Shown: piece by piece, positions 34,701 to 43,700 of the stretch
Position numbering within the stretch: the first letter of the stretch is position 1
Layout of the letters: every line of letters starts with the position of its first letter
NCBI RefSeq assembly: GCF_001286805.1
Contig: NZ_CXYV01000002.1
Location: forward strand, 496,001 to 560,000
Reading direction: 5' to 3'
Source: Kallipyga gabonensis
Lineage (GTDB): Bacteria; Bacillota; Clostridia; Tissierellales; Peptoniphilaceae
Length of the DNA: 64,000 bases
Notes under the pieces: model-generated
What the model was told of the DNA's origin: nothing
Seen by the model: the letters and a program-made list of their open reading frames with translations, nothing else
Databases searched by the model: none
Position numbers and translations under genes: made by a program

Positions 34701-37700
34701 GAAAACGGAAAAGAGACGGCCTATCAGGCGACAGTTTCTGCCCAAACCGGTTGGAAGTACCGCTTTAGCAACCTGCCGGAGAGAGATAATCAAGGCAAGA
34801 AGATTACCTATACGGTGAAGGAAATTGACCAGGTCAGTGGCCAGGGCTTCCCCGGTTACCGGACCGATCCCACCCGCCTGGAAAGAAATATCATCAACAC
34901 CCGCATTAATGACACCAAGATTGCGGGCAGTTTCCGCCTGCAGAAATTGGATCAGAATAAGCAAGGATTGAAGGGGGCCTGGTTTGCCCTCAGCGGAACG
35001 ATGGAAAACGGAAAGGCTCTTGACCCGGCACTCACAGGAAAGACGGACGACCAAGGCTGGTTGACCTTTTCCAACATTCCGGCCGGAACCTATACCTTAA
35101 AAGAAACTTCCGCCCCTGACCGCTTTGAACCTTCAACAGAAACCTGGAAGGTCGAAGTCTCCGGTGATGGAACGACCATCTTAACCGGTTCAGGCGTCCA
35201 TCAAAACCAGCAAAATCAGGGGAACCAGCTTCCCGACGATATTGATCATGCCCTTGATGCTTATGTCATGGACGGGATGGGTAGCCAACCGCGTACTGTG
35301 GAAAACCGGAAGGCGAAAAACCCCAAGGAATTTAGAAAGACCCTTTATACCCAAGACGGCCTGAGCCCGGACGACCAGGCCAAAGAAGAGAACCAGGTCG
35401 GCGATATTTCCAAACGCATCCTCAATACCGTGGATAAGAACCTGAACGAGTACCAGGTTGAATTGACGGTGACCGGTCGTGGACGGCCTCTCTTTGGTAG
35501 CGGTGAGAAAACGGATATTGTGGTCGTTGCCGACCATTCCGGATCGATTCAAGGGGTCAACCAAACACAAGTCAACCAACAGGTTCGGGAAATCTTTAAT
35601 GCTTTCTCCGGCTTTACCAACGTCAAGATGGGTTACATTGAATATGGTGGCCCGACAGTAGATAAGAATCAGTACCTGGGCACGAATTCCAATAACCTGA
35701 ATGGCTACCACTTAGCCAGGGAAAATTACGAAGTAAATGCAGATTTTGATGGTGGGCACGATCCGGCGGTTCGCAAGAGCGTGGAATTAACTTCCCCCGA
35801 GAACCTCCTTCAAACCAATGCAATTACCGACAAATTCGGTGGATCGACCTTCACCCAACGGGCCCTTCTCCGTGCACAGGAAATTTTGGATAAGGGAGAG
35901 GGCGTCCGCAAGCACATTATCCTGATTACGGACGGTGGCCCGACCGTTTCATTCAAGGCGACCCAAACGAAGTGGGAAGATACCGCCAAATGGTCTCCGA
36001 TCTATAAGCCCCTTCCCGGTGCAACCGGTGAAGTCAATATTCCGAACAGCGGGTTAACCTATGGTAAACGGGCGACGGCCTTTGATTATTCCGCACTGGC
36101 CGGTGATGGTCTCTTCTATAAATTCATCGAAGGACAGCAAGATACCCGCTTGAATTATACGTCATACGATGTGGATGGAGAGACCATCATCGATTCCGTC
36201 TTTGCCACGGTCTCAACCGTTCGTAACCTGACGGAAGCGGGAATCGAAATCTCCACCATCGGCTATAACCTGAAACCGGAAGGTAATGCCGGAATGTTTG
36301 GTGGTCAGGAGCAGTATTTCTTCCCTCAACTTGCTTCCTCTCCCCGTAACTACTCCGGTGTCGGCTCCGTTCTTGACCACAACAACGCAGCCAGTGAAAT
36401 TTTCGAGGAAGTCCAGAAGCAGTACTACCTGAACCAGCAGAAGAAGGCGGATCCGACCATCAAAAATGCCACTGTTACCGACCCCATGGGCGATGGCGTT
36501 GAGTTTTCTCTGGGCGATGACGGTGTTTTCAATGAAAAAGACTATGTCCTGGTTGGATCGGATGGTTCCATTTACGAAAACGGACAAGCTCCATCGTCGG
36601 GACTCTTAAATGGAACATCCCTCCGCTACGATGAGCAAAGTAAGACCTTGAAAATCGAGGGGCTGACCCTCGGAAGCGATGAGTCGGTTTCCCTGTATTA
36701 CACAGTTCGTCTTAAAGATGAAGCGAGAGATGGGAAATTCAGGGATACGAATAAGCCGACGACCCTCCTGAACGAGGGCAAGACCTACCACTTCCCCATT
36801 CCGGCTATCCGGGATAAGGTTGATGAACCTTACATTGAGATAAAGAATCAACCCTACTCAGCGACCGGAAGGTTCCGTATCATCAAGACCAATGAAGATG
36901 GGGAAAAACTGGAAGGGGCTTATTTTGTCCTCACTGATGAAAAGAATAATCATGAGATTCAGATCCAACCTTCAAACAAGGATGGTCTGATTGAAGTCAA
37001 TAACTTGGCTCCGGGCGAATATATCCTTAGGGAGGAAGTCGCTCCTGCCGGCTACGTTGTCTCTTCTTATCGGTGGAAAATTACCGTCGATCAAAAGGGC
37101 GGGACCAAGATTGTCAGGATTGTGGAACCCCAGAAGGCCCCATCCTTCGAGTCGTCTGAAGTAGAAACTGTACAAGCCATGGCGGCCGGGCTTTCTCTCG
37201 CCCCCATGATGGGCTTTGCACCGGTTCGTGCGAATGCTCCCGGTCAGAGAAATTACCGGATCAGTGCGTCTTCAGTCTTTGAAGACGGTAACAATGAGAA
37301 CAAATTCTTCCACATCCGTCATGAGGTGGAAGGGAAAGACCCGAAAACCAGTTTGGACCTTTACTTCCTCATGGTTCCGGATAACCAGGGCGATGTCACC
37401 TACTTTAACGCCCGGATCAAAAATTTAAGCACACAACTCAATAGAGACGGATACCAGGGACGGATCAATGTCATTTACGGCGGCTATGATGCGTATTCAA
37501 GCCAGCTGGCCAGCTGGGATATTTCCCAGACGCCCCAGGTCTTGACTAATGTTCCTCTTGGCGATAATCCAAACGGTGCCTTCATGGATCGGGCGCTTGC
37601 CTATGCTAACCGGATGCTTGAAAATGCACAAGAGTATAATACGGTGAAGATGGTGGCTTTCCTGTCCAACAACCGTGACTTTACGATTGAAGAAACCTAT

Positions 37701-40700
37701 GCACAGAACCTGGAGCATATGGCAGAGATGGGCGTGGTCAGCCAGTACATCAGTATCACTCGGAACAACAGGAGAAAGGAAGATCTCTCCAATTTCTTGC
37801 TGGATTATAAAAACACCATGAGCCAGGCATCCAAACAGGAAATTCTAAGCCGACTCCAGTCCTGGGATGATGGCGAAGTCAATGTGCCAAAATTCAAGGA
37901 GAGGGTAGACGCAGTGTTTGCCTCGGAATCCGATGCTGAGGTGATCAATAACCAAGCTCTACGCATCCCCTTGGGTGCCAATATCCATTATCGACCCGAC
38001 ACCGCCCGGGCCATGATCGTCGATGGCAATGGCCAGATTCTGGATAATGTGACTGTTAGAGCACAGACCGTGGGCGGTTTCACCACCTTAGAAACCGATC
38101 CGGTCAGTTTATCTGCCGGACAAAGGCTGAAACTGGACTATCAAGTCACCTTGATGAACGACTATGAGCGTGCCGTTTCCTATTCCGTCTATGCTACCGG
38201 TGCTCCTAAGTGGGTCAATGGGGATGGGTCTACCGAGACGGCGGATATTCAGCCTTTGTATATCAGCGATCCCGGTCAAACTCTTGAGATTGAAGCCAAA
38301 GGCTTGGATGGCTATCCCGGCACCGTCCACATTGATGTCACCACACAACGCAGTAACGAAAAGGCAGGGTTCGATCTTCATAACCGCGAATCCGCAAACA
38401 TGACCATCCTGACCTTTGATGCCCAGGGGAATACCCAAGGCCCCGGTAAGATTACGGTTACGGGAAGCGATCCGACAGACAAAAACTATACCTTCGATAA
38501 GGTTGATAAGAATGCCTATCCCCGTATCAGCGTGATTTATAAGCGTGAACTCCTCAATTTAACGGTACGCAAGGTCTTTAACAATCGCCTGCCTGAGCCC
38601 GGAGAAAAGGTTGAGGTGACCCTGATTGCCAAGGTGGACGGGCAGGAAATTCCCTGGTCGAATCTAGGAAATGTAGGACCGGCCACTCGATCCCTTGAGA
38701 AGAAATCCGATGGAATCTACGAAACCGTCTATCAGAATTTGCCCTTGAATTATCAGGGCAAGCCCATTGAATATTCGGTGAAGAAGGAGTCAAGCGAGAC
38801 AACGCAAGGCGAAGTCACCATCAAACGTGAACAGACGGTGACCAGCTATCGACCCGAGGAAGACCTGATCCGGGTGGATGAAACGGAACTCCCCATTCTG
38901 ACTGTCGTCAACGCCAACAATGAGCTCAAGTTCAAAAAGGTGGGGGCGAGCGGTTACCAATACGATAAAAACGGCAACATTATTGTCGATGATAAAGGCG
39001 AACCGATTATTGATGTAACGCCCTTGCCGGGCACCGTCTTTAAGCTCTGCAGAGAAGACTTACCCCCGGATAGCAATGGGGAAAAACAGGTTGTTCCGGG
39101 TTATGAAAATGTCATATCAGGACCGGATGGTAAATTTGTTTTCAAGAACCTGGCTCCTGGAGACTATGGCCTTTACGAGACCCATGCCAACCTGGGTTAT
39201 GAACTTCCGGTTCAGGCCGTTGCTACCTTCACGATTGACGCGAATGGTAAACCGAAGGAAGGAACCATTCTTTCCTTCAAGGAAAGAAATAAAAAGGATG
39301 GCGACTACATCCTGGGAATTAAGAGGACGTTAGTCAATAAGGTCCAGGTCGAAACCGCAATTACCCAATTGGAAGCCACCGACCACAACGTCGGCCAGCG
39401 TAAAATGCTCTACACCCAGCGTGTCTATTTGAACCGCACTGGCGAGAACATGACCTCAGCAATCCTGAAGGTTTCCTCGGCAGGCGATAACCCCATCCTT
39501 AAAGGGTCGTATAAGGTCTACCGGGTAACGGGACGCAAGCCCGATGAGCTCGACTTTAATAAACCCCTGGATCCCAACGACAAGTCCAATTACGACTTGG
39601 AACTGGTCAAGTCTGTACCTGAGGCCAACCTGTCCGACATTACATTGGATGACCTCATGCCCAGCACCGACTTCTTTATTGTCGAGATCAAGGGTGAACT
39701 GGCGGTTCATGATGTCAAGTTCGCCACACGGTTGAACATGTTCGTTGCGGCGAATGAGAACCCGGCCCACAGGCCACCGCACGATACCGATGTTGACTAC
39801 AAGAATAACGCCAACATCACCATCACCACGGGCTACCGCAAGGGCGATACTATAGGCGAACAAGCGGATATCCTGGTGCCGGCGGACAAAGACCAAGATG
39901 GAGAATCCTACCTGGTCAAGAACTACCGGGGTTCCACCTTCTTCTCTGTCCAAAAGACCGAGGAAGGGTCCGGACTCCCCCTGGCCGGAGCCAAGTTCAA
40001 GCTTTGGGCCGCTCTGGGACGTAACTTTGAAATTGTGGAAACCGAACACACCACTAAGGTGACAACGGAATCCGAAGAAATCACCGACAGAAACGGGATT
40101 GTCACTTTCGAGAACCTCCCGGCCAACTACAACTTCTATTTAGAAGAGACCAAGACCGCACCCGGTTTTGCCTTGCCGGATTATATGTGGATCGTTCAGA
40201 TCCGTCCGACCTCTTATCTGAAGGAATTGCACAAAAAATCCAGGAATTGGGAGGATTATTTACCTGCCGGTATGACCGCCGGTCAGGCAACGCCGGAAGA
40301 GAAAGCAGCAGCTCAAGAACAGGCCAGAACGACCGCCTACAACCAGATGCTCTATCCCTTCGGATCCGGTCAAACTCAAGAAGAAATCGAAACGGATCAG
40401 ACAGCGGAGAAATTAGGATTCAAGACCTTCGTCTACCGGACGGATAGTCGCCTCCCGCTGATTGTCAACCCTATGAATTCGCATGGGCAAAAGCTTCCGA
40501 AACCGGTCGATCCCGAAGCCTATGAGCGTGATAGAGAAGACGACGTTTACGCTGAACAGTCCTATGGTCAGCACCCGACCATTCACGGAATGTGGTACCG
40601 CAAGGGGTGGGTTAACTACGAACCTCAACCGACCAGCGGAGAGACCGGACAGATGATGCCGATCAATGAAGCCGGGGAGCCGATTAAACAGGAATGGAAG

Positions 40701-43700
40701 AACCCTGCCACCAAGTGGAAGGGCGAACAGATCGACGGTGTTTCCGGTGCTACGATCCGTCCTCTGATTGTCCGCGACTGGATCCAGGATGCGAGAGACT
40801 TTGATCCTACCCTGGCCAATTACGATGAAGATGTCAGAAAATTCAATGAACACATTCTGGAAGCCAGGAACCTCTTCTTAACGCAGGAACAGGAGACCCT
40901 AACCAACGTTCTTGGTATCACCAACAAGAAGAGCAAGTTCTTTATTAACAAGGTGGATGAAAACCGCGAACCTCTGGAAGGGGCAAAATTTGTCCTCTAT
41001 AAACAAGCAGAGGATGGAAAGTGGGTCGAATCCGGTATTGAACCGAGAGTGGCCAAGAACCAAACGATCTTTGAAAACTTGGATGACGGGATTTACATCC
41101 TTCAGGAGAAGGAGCAACCGGCCGGCTACGAAAAGCCCAACACCCAGTGGCGGATTACGGTTGAAGACGGAGCCGTGACGAAGAAGACGGAAGAGCCCTG
41201 GCAGGATCTGGATAGTCAGTCGGCCAACCGGGCAGCCTTTGCCTCTCCGGCAGAGGAACCGACTTCGTCACTAGCCGGTGGACAATCCACTTCCAGTCAG
41301 CCTCTGTCCCTGCTTGAAGCCATACCAAAGACCCTCGACCTGGGAGCGGAGACTTCCGGAAGTGTATTTAGACGCTTCCTTCCCCAGCCTCTTGGGGCAA
41401 CAGGAGACTTCTACGCCAAGGATAATGCCCATCAACCTACCATAGGTGACTTTAGGGCAAATAATCCGGAAGACGATGTTCGCTTAGGCGTGAAAATCAC
41501 ATCTATCAGCGACATTAACAAGGAGACCGGAAGAGGGACCTTCAAGGCGATCGCCTTTGTGGACGGTAAGAATTATGCCTCCATCGATGCCCGGAATACC
41601 GCCGGAGCTATTATCGAGAGGTATTTGGGGTTGAACCTCAGCTCCGGCCTGGCCTTAACCGGTGCCACGGTCTTCAATATTCCTGAAACCTTAAAAGAAT
41701 CGGTTGATTTCGGCTTTACACCCTATCAGGCGAATGGAAGTTTGAAATCAGGAATCGTCAAAATAAATCCCATCAGCGATTTCCCTGTAACGACAAATGC
41801 ACGGGTGAAACTCATTGAAGGGAAACGCTGGAACCAGCATTTCATTGAAATCGAAGGGACCTACGAGAACGCCGAGGACCTGCCGATTACCCTGGATGCT
41901 TCCTATGACGGCGAGGTCATTAACCGTCAGACGTTGAAACAAGTCCGAAGCCAGGCAAAGGCGACCAGCCAGGTCTACCACTATGACCGCTATCTGGTGA
42001 CCTTTGATAGCGATGGGGGAACTCCAACACCACCGGATCAGACGATTCGTATCAATCGAACCATTGAGGAGCCTCCGGAACCGACCAAAACGGGTTACCG
42101 GTTTAAGGGCTGGGACGAAAATGGAAATCCGGCAGATTTCAATCGGCCGATCACCGAAGACCACAGCTTCAAAGCACTTTGGGAAAAGTCCGTATATACA
42201 GTCACCTTTCACCGGGAGGAGAATGATACTCCGGACACCCAGAAATCAAGAACGGTGACCAGCGGTCAACCGATCGGCAACATGCCCGATACCTCGTTTA
42301 TGGGTTATAAGTTTGTTCTGGATAAGAAAGACCAAGGCTATCAATTTGCCGGTTGGCAGGACGAAGAAGGTAATCCGGTAAGCGAGTCCACCCCGGTGAA
42401 CAGGGATATGGACCTCTATCCGATTTGGAGGAAAGAACACACCATCAACTTCCTTTATCGAAATAATGTTGTGGATTCCAAGATTGTGGAAGAGGGAAAG
42501 TCCTACCTGGATGTCTACCAGACGGAACCGGGTCAGTATCCTCCCAATACCACCTATCCCGGTTTTGAGTGGGATGGCTGGTACACAAGTGCCGGTGAAA
42601 AATATGATTTCGGCCAACCGGTGACGAGAACGATCAACCTCCATGGCAAATGGAAGAGAACCAGCACAGATTCTCGAACCATTACCTTCCAAATGATTGA
42701 TAAGGATGGCTACATCCAGACCGGCTATACGCAATACCGGAGTGTGAATAGCGGAGAAGTTCTTAGAGATATTCCTGATTCCAAGCCGGAAGAAATCGAA
42801 GGCTTCACCTTCTCCGGATGGAAGCACTGGACCGGTTCAGATTACGTGGACGTCGACTTTACCCAACCGATCACCAAGGATATGACCGTTTACGGTTACT
42901 GGGTGGAAAAAACCTATCAGGTGACCTTCACTGATGGGTCGAAAGTCGTTGAAACCTATGATGACGTGCCGTATGGAACGACTATACCGGGACCGGTCGC
43001 TCCGACCAAAGAGGGCTATTATTTCTTGGGCTGGATGGATGGAGAGACCCGCTTTGATCCCAATAAACCGGTCACGGCGAATGCCAACTACACCGCCAAA
43101 TGGCAGGAGATTGTCGACGATGAGTTTGTCATCCGCTTCGATAGTAAGGGCGGAAGCTCAATAGCGAACGTGGTAGTGAAGAAAGGCGACCGGTTGGCTA
43201 AGCCAGCACCGGATCCCACGCGTGAAGGCTACAATTTCAAGGGCTGGTATCTCCCCAACGGGCAACTCTACGACTTTAGTCAACCTGTCCAAAGCGGAAT
43301 GACTCTCACCGCCGCCTGGGAAAGAATCCCTGATCCTGACCAGGGAGGCGAGCTGACCATTGAAAATAAGAAGAAAGAGTTCTTTGGTGAATTCACCCTG
43401 AGCAAGTTTGAGAAAACAGGAACGTCCAGAGTTCAGCTTTCCTCCGCTTTCTTCACGCTAAAGAAGCACGAGGGAGCCGAAAAGCCGGAATACTTCAGTG
43501 CCGAGGAATACGTCAAAACCTACAATAAGTCGGATATGTGGGCAAGTGATATTAAGGCCTTCAAGACCGATAAAAAAGGTGAACTCCACTTCGACAACCT
43601 CCAACCGGGTGTCTATGACCTGGAAGAGTACATTCCACCGGGTGGATACCTGAAGGATACGACCGGATATGTTATCGTAGTTAATACAAACGGTGACACC

